From assembly GCF_900290285.1 (NCBI RefSeq), contig NZ_LT985755.1, forward strand, positions 410,200 through 474,199: a stretch of 64,000 nucleotides of DNA, read 5' to 3'. Each line of letters begins with the position of its first letter. Positions within the stretch are counted from its first letter, which is position 1. The notes beneath the pieces are model-generated. The model had not been told where the DNA came from. It worked only from the letters and a program-made list of their open reading frames with translations, and ran no database searches. This stretch comes from Candidatus Centipeda massiliensis. GTDB lineage: Bacteria; Bacillota; Negativicutes; Selenomonadales; Selenomonadaceae. The translations under genes were made by a program, and so were the position numbers. Of the stretch, positions 8,629 to 17,934 are shown in pieces.

Positions 8629-9597
8629 TTACAATCGCCCCAAGGCGAAGCACTGCGTGTGTATCTTCTGCTCCCAGTCCGCACGCGAGCGCTGGCAGAA
8701 CTCATGGACGAGATAATCCGGCTGTATGGCATCGAGAATATGGCGTGCTGCATCTGTCCGAAACGGCTCATGCCGATCCACGTGCATGACATAATCCATC
8801 GCCTCCTGCCATTGCAGCGGACGCAATTCTCCCGCATGGCGGCGCATCATCTCCCGTGTATACGAACCCGAGAGCGACTGATGCAGATGAATTCCATAGA
8901 CATACTTGCCCGCCGCGCCGAGGGCGCGGTAGATTTTTGTCACGTATGCCGCCCCCTCTTCCTCACTCCGCAGCGCAAGATTCGTATTCATCAGATGTCC
9001 GACATCCAGCATAAAGCCCGTATCGGGATAGTTGACCTGCTCCAGGAGCATGGCGGCGAGATGCGGCTGACAAAAGGTCAGCCCCGGCCACCAAAGGTTT
9101 TCAAAGAGAAGTTTGCAGCCCTTTGGGATTTCGGCGGCAATCTCATGCACCAGCTCGATGGTCGCACGGATTACATCCTCATCCGATAGTGAGAATCTTC
9201 TCTCATACATCTCCGATGTGCGGTTGTGTGCGACATGAAAGACGAGATACTCTGGTTCACACTCCGCCGCCCGCCGCAGATTCTCCTTCCACGCCGCGAT
9301 CCAATCACCAACATCCAAAGAGCCGTAGTAGGCGCGGATCTTCTCCTCGCTGCCAAACTCCTCCATAAGCGCCGCGCGGTCGCCGTGCCAAAAATCCACC
9401 CACGTCGGCCAGAACAGGAGATGTACGCCCTTGATATACCTCGTTGGAAACACCGCACAATCCCACGGCGCACAGAGCATGAACTCAATGCCGTCCAGCC
9501 TGTGTGTGCGCAGGATCTCTGCGAGTGTATCCGAACTGTTTTGGAGCAGATCCTCTGCATCACAGTCTGCATTGGATAGATTCGTCAGTGTAAGCAT
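8629..9597 (-). CDS. Xylose-isomerase-like TIM-barrel protein (AP endonuclease 2 family)
   Basis: A 322-residue soluble protein of the sugar-phosphate isomerase/epimerase superfamily. Likely metal ligands fit the family pattern: LLFENLWWPG (Glu), FMLDVGHLMNTN (Asp and His) and YGIHLHQSLSG (His). The family includes isomerases, epimerases, dehydratases and Endo IV, so the reaction is open. It lies between two TonB-dependent receptor genes (40 bp after one, 79 bp before the next) on the same strand, which suggests a role in processing the imported ligand or a sugar-like part of it; this is inference. The ATG at 9597 has AAGGG five bases upstream. Confidence 0.8.
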   Translation of the reverse strand: MLTLTNLSNADCDAEDLLQNSSDTLAEILRTHRLDGIEFMLCAPWDCAVFPTRYIKGVHLLFWPTWVDFWHGDRAALMEEFGSEEKIRAYYGSLDVGDWIAAWKENLRRAAECEPEYLVFHVAHNRTSEMYERRFSLSDEDVIRATIELVHEIAAEIPKGCKLLFENLWWPGLTFCQPHLAAMLLEQVNYPDTGFMLDVGHLMNTNLALRSEEEGAAYVTKIYRALGAAGKYVYGIHLHQSLSGSYTREMMRRHAGELRPLQWQEAMDYVMHVDRHEPFRTDAARHILDAIQPDYLVHEFCQRSRADWEQKIHTQCFALGRL

Positions 9598-9637
9598 ATA
9601 TGCCCTTTTCTACCAAATGGGTGGATGCGCGCGGCGA

Positions 9638-11653
9638 TCAGAACCGATAGGAGTAGCTCAGGAGATAGTTGATCGGAGCGACGTAGTAGGCAGATCCATT
9701 GTGCATCGTTGTGTCATCACGGTCAAGCACGTTGTCGATGTGCAGACTGAGCTCACTGTTCTCATCCGGCGCATAGCTTGTGTTCCACGTCGTGAGCAGA
9801 TACGGCTTGCAGCGATACGATGGTTCATCAGACGGTGACTGAACACGGTCAGCGAGATAGGAAGCCGTGAGCGCGGAGGTCCACTTGCCGCGCTGATAGC
9901 TCACACCGCCCGTCAGCTGAAGTCGCCCGAAGGTGCGATCCCATCCAATCGCCTTCTTGTTGCTTTTGGTCTCCGGATTCTGCCATGTCACACCCCAGTT
10001 ATAGGAAAGTCCGTGCGATCCGCGAATCTCATTGGAGAGTTCCAATCCAATGTTGCGGAAGTCCTCATTCGTATACTGATATTCCGCACGTCCACTTCTG
10101 CGAGTGACCTTTGCTGTAATATTGTCCGCAACGCGCATATGGAAGAGCGCTGCCTTCCATGAATGTCCGTCATGCTTCTGCTTCCACCCGACTTCATAGG
10201 TAACGCCCTTCTGCGGGCGCAGGTTCGGCGCAGCCGTCTGACGATCATTGTTCGGGTACATCTGGGAAAACGTCGGCATGACAAAGGACTGACTGATGTT
10301 CAGATAAAGGCTGTTCTCGCGATTGAGCTTATGCAGCCACTGCCCAGATGCGCTGAGATTGTGATAGTTCTGATCGCGTGCAGCACCCGTCGTCCATGTT
10401 TCACGCAGCCCGAAAATCCCCGTGTTTTTCTCATCGAAGCGTTGCTCCCATTGCCCAAAGATCCCCCAGTTGTTGCGCGAATACCGTGCGTCATCGGTAC
10501 TTACCGGCGTTGGAAGATCCGCAAACATCTCATGCATAAGATCCATGCCCAGAATAGCGGTTGCCTTTGGATTCACCTGCCATGTTCTCTGCAGATCAAT
10601 GCCGTACGTCGTGTTTTTCTCACGTGTGTGATACCGGCCGTCCGGCGTTTTTTTCCCTGTTCTGTTGTTAAAGTAGCTCGGCCCCATAAATTCCAGCGTT
10701 CCGGTGTTGAAGAACAGGCTCCCCTTCCAGTCCGTGTCGCGATAGTTCAGCTGCGTAATATACTGCTTCGTTTCATACTTGCGCTGGTTGTACGGCGCTC
10801 CGACGGGGATGCGCTGCATACGCGTAGGTGCGTGCGTATTATCCACAGCAGTGATCGTCCGCTTGTATTTCCCCTCTGTCTCATAGTAGCCAATCTGGAA
10901 ATCAAGGCGCGGATTCACATGATAGGTCACGCCCATATTCTGCTTGAGAATATCGTAAATGTCTGTACGTGTCTGTCCACGAAGCTTGTCCTGTGCATAC
11001 TCCGTGTAGCTCACGCCGTCCCTGCGCCCAAACTTATCGTAGTTGTAGTAGAACCCAAAGCGTTCATCCCCGGCACTGACGCCATAGCTGCGCTGCCCAT
11101 AGTTGCCGAATCCCGCGTGCACCTCATTTGCATGCTTCTTCTTCGTAATGATGTTGACAACACCGCTCATCGCCTCACTGCCATAGAGCACAGAGACGCC
11201 GCCCTTGACAACCTCAATGCGCTCGATCTCACTCGCTGGGATTTGATCGAGGTTATACTTTCCACGCCATGCAATCGGATTCCCGTTCATAAGAACGAGC
11301 GCGCCGCTCTTGAGGCCTCGCACATTGACTTCGTTTGTCATTGCTCCCATCGCTGCACCATTGGGACCAAAGGACTTATAGACGAAGCCGTCGACCTTCG
11401 AGAGCACATCCGCAGCATTCGATGCGCCGCTTTGTTTGATGTCCTCTGCTGTAATCACTGTCGTCGCCGCCGGCACATCAATATCCCGCTTCTGCGTACG
11501 TGTTGCCGTCACGACAACCTCGCCGAGGGAATATGTCGGCAGTGCCTCGTCATCGCCCGTCCCCGTATGCGCCGTCTCCGCCGCATAGACCTGCCCCGTC
11601 ATCGCCGAGAGCGCGACCACGGCCGCAAGAAATTTCTTGTTCCACATCTTCAT
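9638..11653 (-). CDS. TonB-dependent outer-membrane receptor 2
   Basis: A 671-residue precursor with a signal peptide ending around MTGQVYAA. A TonB-box-like EVVVTATR is followed by the plug domain (VITAEDIKQSGASNAADVLSKVDGF, ALVLMNGNPI, IERIEVVKGGVSVLYGSEAMSGVVNIITKK) and a barrel closing with LLSYSYRF. Three ATGs crowd the start (11659, 11653, 11647); the GGAGG at 11665-11661 is spaced 7 bases from the one at 11653, so that was chosen. It directly follows the tonB gene (18 bp), so receptor and energiser are probably translated from one message. The ligand is unknown; operon context points to a tetrapyrrole or corrinoid. Confidence 0.92.
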   Translation of the reverse strand: MKMWNKKFLAAVVALSAMTGQVYAAETAHTGTGDDEALPTYSLGEVVVTATRTQKRDIDVPAATTVITAEDIKQSGASNAADVLSKVDGFVYKSFGPNGAAMGAMTNEVNVRGLKSGALVLMNGNPIAWRGKYNLDQIPASEIERIEVVKGGVSVLYGSEAMSGVVNIITKKKHANEVHAGFGNYGQRSYGVSAGDERFGFYYNYDKFGRRDGVSYTEYAQDKLRGQTRTDIYDILKQNMGVTYHVNPRLDFQIGYYETEGKYKRTITAVDNTHAPTRMQRIPVGAPYNQRKYETKQYITQLNYRDTDWKGSLFFNTGTLEFMGPSYFNNRTGKKTPDGRYHTREKNTTYGIDLQRTWQVNPKATAILGMDLMHEMFADLPTPVSTDDARYSRNNWGIFGQWEQRFDEKNTGIFGLRETWTTGAARDQNYHNLSASGQWLHKLNRENSLYLNISQSFVMPTFSQMYPNNDRQTAAPNLRPQKGVTYEVGWKQKHDGHSWKAALFHMRVADNITAKVTRRSGRAEYQYTNEDFRNIGLELSNEIRGSHGLSYNWGVTWQNPETKSNKKAIGWDRTFGRLQLTGGVSYQRGKWTSALTASYLADRVQSPSDEPSYRCKPYLLTTWNTSYAPDENSELSLHIDNVLDRDDTTMHNGSAYYVAPINYLLSYSYRF

Positions 11654-11671
11654 TGTCATACCTCCATAAAA

Positions 11672-12409
11672 TCAATTCAACTGAAAGCGGAAGGTCTTTG
11701 TCCAGACACCCCGCCGCCCATTGTCCCCCGGATTAAACTGAAACTGCCAACCGGCAGCGACCGCCGCCCTGTCCATCGCACGATAGCCCGATGAGGACGC
11801 GACATCGACTGCCTCCACGGAGCCGTCTGCCGCGACAAGAATCTTGATTGTTACCGATCCCTCGACATCATCGTCGATGAGTTCCTGCGGATACTCCGGC
11901 CGAGCCTCCACACGCAGGCTCGCCTCCACACGTTCCTGCGGCGGTGCGGGAGCGGCGCCAAGCCCCGCAGTCCCGTCGCTGTTTCCCGCGCTCGTTCCGC
12001 TGCCCACACCGACGGTGCCGGAGCCAGTTCCGCTTCCTTGCCCACTGGCGTTGCCCGCAGTTCCCGTCTGTGTCGCACGGACAGGACCCTGCGTGGGGCG
12101 CGACGTATTCATCTGCGGTTTTCTCTCCTGTTCCCTCTCTTCCTGCTGCACAGTATTCTTGTCCTGCACAACAATGTCATCCACCGTCACCACAGGAGCC
12201 GCAGCCGGTGCAGAATCCCCTACGGCGCTGCTTCCTGCATCACTCCCCGCATCGTAGAGCACAACATCGATGGGCGGCCGTTTGCCTGGCGGGTTTGCGA
12301 CGGAGAACAGCCCCATCGCCGCCGCAGTCAAAAAGAGTGTAAGATGCAGCAGCAGAGAAGCCCCAAGCGCTTTACGCTCGCCGTCACGCTCCATCACATC
12401 CTCATCCAT
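11672..12409 (-). CDS. tonB: TonB energy-transducing protein
   Basis: A 245-residue protein that transmits proton-motive force to outer-membrane receptors. A cytoplasmic N-terminus is followed by one membrane anchor (about residues 19-40, SLLLHLTLFLTAAAMGLF), then a periplasmic linker rich in Gly, Ser and Thr instead of the usual Pro-Lys/Pro-Glu repeats. The C-terminal TonB domain starts near residue 165 (ARPEYPQELIDDDVEGSVTIKI, ending FNPGD...FRFQLN). It starts one base after the permease stop codon, and its ribosome site lies within that gene. No exbB or exbD is present in the window, so the motor proteins must be encoded elsewhere. Confidence 0.88.
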   Translation of the reverse strand: MDEDVMERDGERKALGASLLLHLTLFLTAAAMGLFSVANPPGKRPPIDVVLYDAGSDAGSSAVGDSAPAAAPVVTVDDIVVQDKNTVQQEEREQERKPQMNTSRPTQGPVRATQTGTAGNASGQGSGTGSGTVGVGSGTSAGNSDGTAGLGAAPAPPQERVEASLRVEARPEYPQELIDDDVEGSVTIKILVAADGSVEAVDVASSSGYRAMDRAAVAAGWQFQFNPGDNGRRGVWTKTFRFQLN

Positions 12410-12410
12410 G

Positions 12411-13448
12411 TCACCCTCCCTCCTTCATGTGTCTGCGCAGCAGATACAGGAAATAGGGCGTGCCGATGAATGCCGTCATGATGCCGACACGGATCTCCAT
12501 CCCATGCAGCAGGATGCGTCCCAGCGAATCACAGAGCACGAGGAACACCGCGCCCGCAAGGAGACTCGCGGGCAGCAGCCGGCGATGATCGGGACCGATG
12601 AGGAGGCGCACCATGTGGGGCACGACAAGCCCCACAAAGCCGATGTTGCCGCTGATACAGACTCCGGACGCCGTCGTCAGCGCCGCAAGTACGAGAAAGA
12701 GCAGGCGAAATGCCGTCACGGGCATCCCCGCCGCACGAGCCTCCACTTCACCGAACGCGAGCAAATTGAGGTGACGTGCAAGCAGTACCATGATCGACAT
12801 GCCGACGCCGATTGGACCGATGCCGAGCAGGACGTGATCCCAGCGGCGATAATCCAGTCCGCCGATTGTCCAGAAGAGATATTGCTGCATCTTCTGCTCG
12901 TTCATCACCGTGAGGATCGCTGCCGTGCATGCCGCGAGGAACATCCCCACGACAACGCCCGAAAGAAGGAGTGTCATGACCGGAATCCGCCCACGCCGCA
13001 TCGACAGCGACACGGTCAGCCCCACCGCGAGGATGGCACCCGTGAAGGCAAAGGCAGGCAGTGTGAGCACGCTTCCCGCCGTCACGCCGATGCCGATGGC
13101 AAGGACCGCTCCGACGGAGGCACCGCTCGATACACCGATGATGCCGGGGTCGGCGAGCGGATTGCTGAAGATCCCCTGCAAAACGGCTCCCGAGACACCG
13201 AGCCCCGCTCCAACCATCATGCCGACAAGCGTGCGCGGGAGACGAATGTGCCAGAGCACCGCCTCCTGCTCCGGTGTCACAACGACATCCGGGAGGAAAG
13301 GAAGCCCTGCCGCATGGGCAAAGGAGGCAACGACAGCCTCCATCGGTATATCATACTGCCCCGAGCTCATGGACAGAAGGAACGCAAAGAGGAGCGCTCC
13401 CACGAGAGCACATAGAAAGAGCTGTGTTCGATGCCGGTCAAGACTCAT
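12411..13448 (-). CDS. FecCD-family ABC permease (corrinoid/heme/siderophore type)
   Basis: A 345-residue inner-membrane permease of the BtuC/FecD/HmuU family with about ten helices. Characteristic segments are IRLPRTLVGMMVGAGLGVSGAVLQG near the N-terminus, NPLADPGIIGVSSGAS, and GNIGFVGLVVPHMVRLL, the cytoplasmic coupling region. It should import the ligand delivered by the operon's substrate-binding lipoproteins, powered by the ATPase whose gene overlaps it by 4 bp (ATGA). It is the only permease for three binding proteins. The family transports B12, heme and ferric siderophores and cannot be resolved further by sequence; the riboswitch favours a corrinoid or cobalt-linked ligand. Confidence 0.92.
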   Translation of the reverse strand: MSLDRHRTQLFLCALVGALLFAFLLSMSSGQYDIPMEAVVASFAHAAGLPFLPDVVVTPEQEAVLWHIRLPRTLVGMMVGAGLGVSGAVLQGIFSNPLADPGIIGVSSGASVGAVLAIGIGVTAGSVLTLPAFAFTGAILAVGLTVSLSMRRGRIPVMTLLLSGVVVGMFLAACTAAILTVMNEQKMQQYLFWTIGGLDYRRWDHVLLGIGPIGVGMSIMVLLARHLNLLAFGEVEARAAGMPVTAFRLLFLVLAALTTASGVCISGNIGFVGLVVPHMVRLLIGPDHRRLLPASLLAGAVFLVLCDSLGRILLHGMEIRVGIMTAFIGTPYFLYLLRRHMKEGG

Positions 13449-14296
13449 GCCGTCACCGCCCTTTCATCCGCACGCCCAAGAATGACAGAGAGAAGCTGCT
13501 CCTTTTCCGCTGCGGCCGTCTCTGCCTCGGTAAAAACCTCTGCGTGATGCGTCAGCGGGTTCTCAACGACCCGCACGGGAGCACCGTATGCCTGCGACAG
13601 GAGCTCATCCGTCAGGACATCTCTTGGCGCGCCGTCAGCAAGCAGTTTTCCATGTCCGATGAAGAGCAGCCGCGAGCAGAACCGCGCAGCGAGGCTCAGT
13701 TCGTGCGCGACAAGCAGGACGGTCTTGCCCGCCTCACAGAGTTCACGACAGAAGCGGAAGATCTCCTCCTGATAGATGATGTCGAGTCCCGTCGCAGGCT
13801 CGTCGAGAAAGAGCACGGGCGTCTGCTGCGCGAGCACCTTCGCGAGCAGGACGCGCTGCCGCTGTCCGCCCGACATGGCGTGCAGGGGCTTATCGGCAAG
13901 CTCCGACACGCCTGCATACGCCATACACGCCTCGGCAATCGCCAGATCGTCCGCCTTTTCCTGACTCCACCACGAGAGATATGGATAGCGTCCCGCAAGC
14001 ACGACATCACGCGCTGTATACGCAAAGGTCATCGCAACGTGCTGCTGCAGATATGCCACGCGGCGCGCAAACTCCTTTGCATCGAGCACATTGATATCGT
14101 CCCCCATCAGCGTGACCGTCCCGGACAAGATGGGAAGAATGCCGCGCAGCGTCTTGAGCAGCGTGCTCTTGCCCGCACCGTTCGGACCGATCACACCGAC
14201 GATCTCCCCTGTCCCCACGGTAAACGACACATCGTCGAGAATGACCTTTCCATGATACCCCGCGTAGATATGTTCTGCGCGAATCATCTCATCCAA
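13445..14296 (-). CDS. FecE/BtuD-family ABC ATPase
   Basis: A 283-residue ATPase partnering the overlapping FecCD permease. Motifs are Walker A GPNGAGKSTLLKTL, signature MSGGQRQRVLLAKVLAQ, Walker B VLFLDEPATGLD and switch VAHELSLAARF. YLQQHVAMTFAYTARDVVLAGRYPY is the Q-loop region seen in heme, siderophore and cobalamin importers. A TTG at 14296 has a well spaced AAGGGGGG upstream and is used here; an ATG nine bases on (14287) is the alternative. It follows the first substrate-binding lipoprotein gene by 22 bp. Confidence 0.92.
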   Translation of the reverse strand: MDEMIRAEHIYAGYHGKVILDDVSFTVGTGEIVGVIGPNGAGKSTLLKTLRGILPILSGTVTLMGDDINVLDAKEFARRVAYLQQHVAMTFAYTARDVVLAGRYPYLSWWSQEKADDLAIAEACMAYAGVSELADKPLHAMSGGQRQRVLLAKVLAQQTPVLFLDEPATGLDIIYQEEIFRFCRELCEAGKTVLLVAHELSLAARFCSRLLFIGHGKLLADGAPRDVLTDELLSQAYGAPVRVVENPLTHHAEVFTEAETAAAEKEQLLSVILGRADERAVTA

Positions 14297-14318
14297 GCAA
14301 ATCCCCCCTTCCAGATGA

Positions 14319-15305
14319 TTACTTCACCGCCGAGAGGTGTTCATCCTCCCCCTGCTTGAACGCATCACCGTAAACGCGGTATGCAATCTCCTGCACGCCG
14401 AAGACAAAGTCCTGCGAACAGTTGTAGATATAGCCCTCGAACGGCTCGGCGAACGCCTTGCTGCGGATCGCCTTCATCGTCTGCAGAGACGGATCCCCCA
14501 GATAGTCCCTGCGGAACGCATCGACATCGTATTTTCCGCGATCATTGTACGTCGGCAAAAAGAGGATGTCGGGATCGATCTGAACGAGCTGCTCCTTTGT
14601 CATGACCTGAAAGTCACGAATCCCCAGCTCCGCACGCCCGTTGATGACCCCCGCATAGCGGCACGCCTCGTCAAAGCTGCTGCCAAGTCCGCCATAGCCA
14701 CCCATGAGCGAGATGAGGACGACACGCTTGCGCTCTGCCTGTGGGATCTTCTCCACCTTTTCCTCAATTTCCGCGAGTTTCTCATCCATCATCGCGAGGA
14801 GTTTCTGTCCACGCTCCGGCTCTCCCGCTGCGGCAGCGAGCAATGTGACGGTCTCGCGAATCTCAGCAAGATTACTTGCCCCCTTGCAGACGACTACCTT
14901 CAGCCCTGCCTCACGAAGCGAGGGCACGATGGTGAGATCGCCCCAGTCCGGCACGACGACGAGGTCGGGCTGCAGTGCCATGATCTCCTCCACCGTCGGA
15001 CTGCCGATGCGCTGCGGAATGTCCTTGACAAGTGCCGTCACATTGGAGCTGACGGGATCATCGAGCAGCCCATTGACCGCCGCCATGCGCTCCGGCTCCA
15101 CAAGGCCGAGCATTGTCTCATCCGTACTCATTGAGAGCGTGACAATGCGCTTCGGCGGTGCAGGGAAGTCGACCTCCGTTCCCTCGATATCCGTCACCGT
15201 ATATGCCGCAGGCTTCTCCTCAGCCGCCTTTGGTATGCTGCATGCCGTGAGCAAGACACACAGCATACAGAGAAGAACCACAGGGAGCTTTTTCTTTAAC
15301 AACAT
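14319..15305 (-). CDS. Periplasmic-binding-protein lipoprotein 1 (BtuF/FecB fold)
   Basis: A 328-residue lipoprotein that delivers substrate to the FecCD-type importer. The signal peptide ends in the lipobox LLTAC, so the mature protein is lipid-anchored. The two-lobed PF01497-type fold is shown by PPKRIVTLSMSTDETMLGL, VEEIMALQPDLVVVPDWG and a C-terminal Phe/Tyr-rich lobe (YIYNCSQDFVFGVQEIAYRVYG). It shares MLGLVEPERMAA and the NCSQD/NLSQD segment with lipoprotein 2 upstream (18746-19732), so the two are paralogues. It lies 54 bp after the nitrogenase-like subunit gene and before the ATPase gene. Confidence 0.9.
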   Translation of the reverse strand: MLLKKKLPVVLLCMLCVLLTACSIPKAAEEKPAAYTVTDIEGTEVDFPAPPKRIVTLSMSTDETMLGLVEPERMAAVNGLLDDPVSSNVTALVKDIPQRIGSPTVEEIMALQPDLVVVPDWGDLTIVPSLREAGLKVVVCKGASNLAEIRETVTLLAAAAGEPERGQKLLAMMDEKLAEIEEKVEKIPQAERKRVVLISLMGGYGGLGSSFDEACRYAGVINGRAELGIRDFQVMTKEQLVQIDPDILFLPTYNDRGKYDVDAFRRDYLGDPSLQTMKAIRSKAFAEPFEGYIYNCSQDFVFGVQEIAYRVYGDAFKQGEDEHLSAVK

Positions 15306-15359
15306 CTCTCTTCCTTTCCGGCACGTCTATGCAAATGATCTTGATCCGACCGATTCCCT

Positions 15360-16637
15360 TTATGAAAGAGAGATCTTTCGCCGCAAGATATTGCCGTTCC
15401 AGAGCTGCTCCTCGATATAACGTGCGCCGCGCAGCCCCATAAATGGACTCTCTGTCAAATGCAGCGCATCCTGCACGGGATAGGCAACGGCAAGATACTG
15501 CGCCCCCTTCGGGTCGATGTGCGCCGACTCGTTGCTGCTGCCGAGCAGCAGTCCGCCCTCCATCACAGAGAGTAGCCCCTGTATCCTGCGTGCATCTGTC
15601 TCGCCGAGGATCTCGTCCACAATCGCCGACGCCTCACGCCCCCCCTCAGCATCTGCTGCAACGACGAGGTGACATACATCCGCCCACTCCGTGCGCAGTG
15701 CCTGTGCAAGTCCCCACGCAACGGAGCGCGGGGCGCGAATGAATGCAGTGTCATAGCGGAGCTCTCCCCAGAGGCTCTTGCACTCATTGATGCGCAGGAA
15801 GTCCTCGCGCGTTATGCGTGCGATCTCCGCCTCTGCATCTTCCATACGCGGGGATGGCAGTGCGTGCCCAATCTCCTCAAACCATCGCCGCGTCCCCGCG
15901 CGTCCATACGGCGGCAGAGGCGTGATATAGGGCATGCCGCAGATGCTCTCAAGCAAGCGGGCGCTCTCTACCGCCAGTTCATCATGCACCACGATATTGA
16001 GTGCCGCACACGTCAGATCCCCCAACGCAGCGGCGGACATCTCACTGCCGAGAACAGCATTCACCGCATAGCCGGCAGACTCAAGCAGTTGGATCAGCTC
16101 ATGTGCATCATTCCCACCATTGTAGTAAGCGCTCGTCATGCCGAGCAGATTGACAGCATTCGCCTTTGCTATCTGACGTGTCGGAGGAAATGCCTGAAGC
16201 GTGCAGCACGCCGCCTTGTCCCATCCGTCCGCAAAGCTGCCGATGAGTCCGCTGCTGTCAAGTACAATGATCGGACAGGTGATCCCCGCCCCGCGTGCAA
16301 TCGCCTCGACATCGTCACCGATCAGCCCCGCCGCGCAGCTGCTGATGATCGCAAGCAGCGTGGGCGGCTGCTCCACATAAGGGGCAAGAGCCTCGTGCAG
16401 ATATTCCTCTGCACCGAATACAATGGCGTCATTATCCAACTGCGTGCAGATCATACGATGAGAGATTGTACTCTGGCTATGCTCAATATGACGCATCGCG
16501 AAAAAATAACACCAGAGAGGCCCATTGACCACGATCACAGCGTCCTTGATCCCCGCAAAAAAAGCAGATGCACCGGCAAGCGCGCAGGTGTCCGTACACA
16601 TACAGACATCATCAAAGGATCGTTCCCGATCAGCCAT
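15360..16637 (-). CDS. Nitrogenase component 1-like subunit B (NifD/NifK superfamily)
   Basis: A 425-residue relative of NifD/NifK, ChlN/ChlB and CfbD. Cysteines placed like the P-cluster ligands are visible: C12/C14/C18 near the N-terminus (VCMCTDTCALAGA), a second in NGPLWCYFF and a third in IISSCAAGLIGDD. SSC...IGDD is a superfamily signature. The protein is short and I see no FeMo-cofactor Cys/His pair, so dinitrogen reduction is unlikely. It should pair with the subunit encoded just upstream (8-bp overlap) and receive electrons from the NifH-like protein. The start at 16637 has GGGGAGG eight bases before it. The substrate is unknown; tetrapyrrole reduction is the best precedent. Confidence 0.88.
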   Translation of the reverse strand: MADRERSFDDVCMCTDTCALAGASAFFAGIKDAVIVVNGPLWCYFFAMRHIEHSQSTISHRMICTQLDNDAIVFGAEEYLHEALAPYVEQPPTLLAIISSCAAGLIGDDVEAIARGAGITCPIIVLDSSGLIGSFADGWDKAACCTLQAFPPTRQIAKANAVNLLGMTSAYYNGGNDAHELIQLLESAGYAVNAVLGSEMSAAALGDLTCAALNIVVHDELAVESARLLESICGMPYITPLPPYGRAGTRRWFEEIGHALPSPRMEDAEAEIARITREDFLRINECKSLWGELRYDTAFIRAPRSVAWGLAQALRTEWADVCHLVVAADAEGGREASAIVDEILGETDARRIQGLLSVMEGGLLLGSSNESAHIDPKGAQYLAVAYPVQDALHLTESPFMGLRGARYIEEQLWNGNILRRKISLS

Positions 16638-17934
16638 AGATCAGTCCTCCCCTGCTCTCATGGCGGTGCAATATCTGCCGCATATCGTCCATGAGCTGCC
16701 GCCCCATCGACCAGCCGACCGACGGCAGCAGTGCGAGGAAAAGCTGGCGCAGCTTCGCATCGACGAGTTCGTGTGTCGTGAGGACGAAGTCTGCCGCATG
16801 CAGCATCTCATCTGCCGCCGCATCCCCCTCGTAATGGATGGGGACATCAGTCAGGCACCGCAGAGCCTCCTCCATCACGGCACGCCGCTCCGGCATAAAG
16901 CAGTCGAGCAGAACGATTCCGGTAAGTGTCACGTTGACCTTATCCAGCAGGCGCAGGATGATCTCCGGCTGGAACCACGTGAGATCACGTCCAATCGCAA
17001 GAGCGCAGCAATGCCCTGCGAGATTGGTACGAGCCTTTTCTGCTGCGACAGCAAAGGCAGCCTCCTCCGCCGCGATGACACGCTCAGCCTCCGCTTCCCG
17101 ATGACAAAGTGCCCCAACACGGCGCAGCCAGACCTTCGTCTCCTCCGCGCCGACAGCATAGACATCGGCGAGATACGGCGTGCCGAAGCGCTCATGTATA
17201 TGCTCCGCCAGCTCTGCAAGTTGTGCTTGTTTCTCATCGTCCATCCGTCTCCCGAGCAGGATGATGAGCTCCGCCTCCGGCACCGCCTGCATTTCATCGA
17301 GAGAAAGGTAGGACGGGAACTGCGCTGTCACCTTGAGATCGAGCAGGGCGAGCAGCCGCCGCAGCTCCTTCACATATTCTCCGTGCAAGCCCCCGCAGTC
17401 GCCGAGCAGGACAACGGTTCCCACCTTTCGCTCGGCGGGCTGCATAAAGCGATCCACAAGTGCACGCGCAGTATCAAGGTAGCCCGCATAGTACTCCCCA
17501 TCGAGGAAGCCATGCGCTGACACCGCCATGACAGGAATCCCAAGCTCCGCCTCCATCTCCTCCGCAATCGCCTTCGTATCGTCGCCAATCACGCCGCTGA
17601 CACAGGAGTTCGCGATAAATACCGCTTGCGGGTGATACTTCTCTGCGGCAAAGCGGATGCACTCCCGCAGCCGATCCTCCCCGCCGAAGATCGCCTCGTT
17701 CTCCCCAAGACCGCTTGTCAGGAGCGGTACGGGAGAGAGCCGTACCGAGGTTCCAGCAGCCGTCAGGCGATGAAAACTGCTCACATCCATCCCGTGCGCG
17801 ATGTGTGCACATGGACGCGGGCTGTGGAAAATGACAAGCGCACCGCGCACGAAGGACAGCGCACGCCAGACACCCGGCATGCTGCAGCTGCAGTTCGTTC
17901 GGCGGACACCAACGCGCTTGACCTCAATCCCCAT
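16630..17934 (-). CDS. Nitrogenase component 1-like subunit A (NifD/NifK superfamily)
   Basis: A 434-residue second nitrogenase-like catalytic subunit. Candidate cluster cysteines lie at C15/C17 ([11 protein letters not shown]), in [12 protein letters not shown] and in [14 protein letters not shown], the same three-site pattern as its partner. [14 protein letters not shown] is the conserved component 1 loop that follows the second Cys region. No FeMo-cofactor ligand set is visible. The ATG at 17934 has GGTGGAG close upstream and overlaps the NifH-like gene by 11 bp; an upstream extension to 17955 lacks support. Together with subunit B it probably forms a heteromer holding a bridging Fe-S cluster, as in dark-operative protochlorophyllide reductase. 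Function is unassigned. Confidence 0.87.
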   Translation of the reverse strand: MGIEVKRVGVRRTNCSCSMPGVWRALSFVRGALVIFHSPRPCAHIAHGMDVSSFHRLTAAGTSVRLSPVPLLTSGLGENEAIFGGEDRLRECIRFAAEKYHPQAVFIANSCVSGVIGDDTKAIAEEMEAELGIPVMAVSAHGFLDGEYYAGYLDTARALVDRFMQPAERKVGTVVLLGDCGGLHGEYVKELRRLLALLDLKVTAQFPSYLSLDEMQAVPEAELIILLGRRMDDEKQAQLAELAEHIHERFGTPYLADVYAVGAEETKVWLRRVGALCHREAEAERVIAAEEAAFAVAAEKARTNLAGHCCALAIGRDLTWFQPEIILRLLDKVNVTLTGIVLLDCFMPERRAVMEEALRCLTDVPIHYEGDAAADEMLHAADFVLTTHELVDAKLRQLFLALLPSVGWSMGRQLMDDMRQILHRHESRGGLIYG

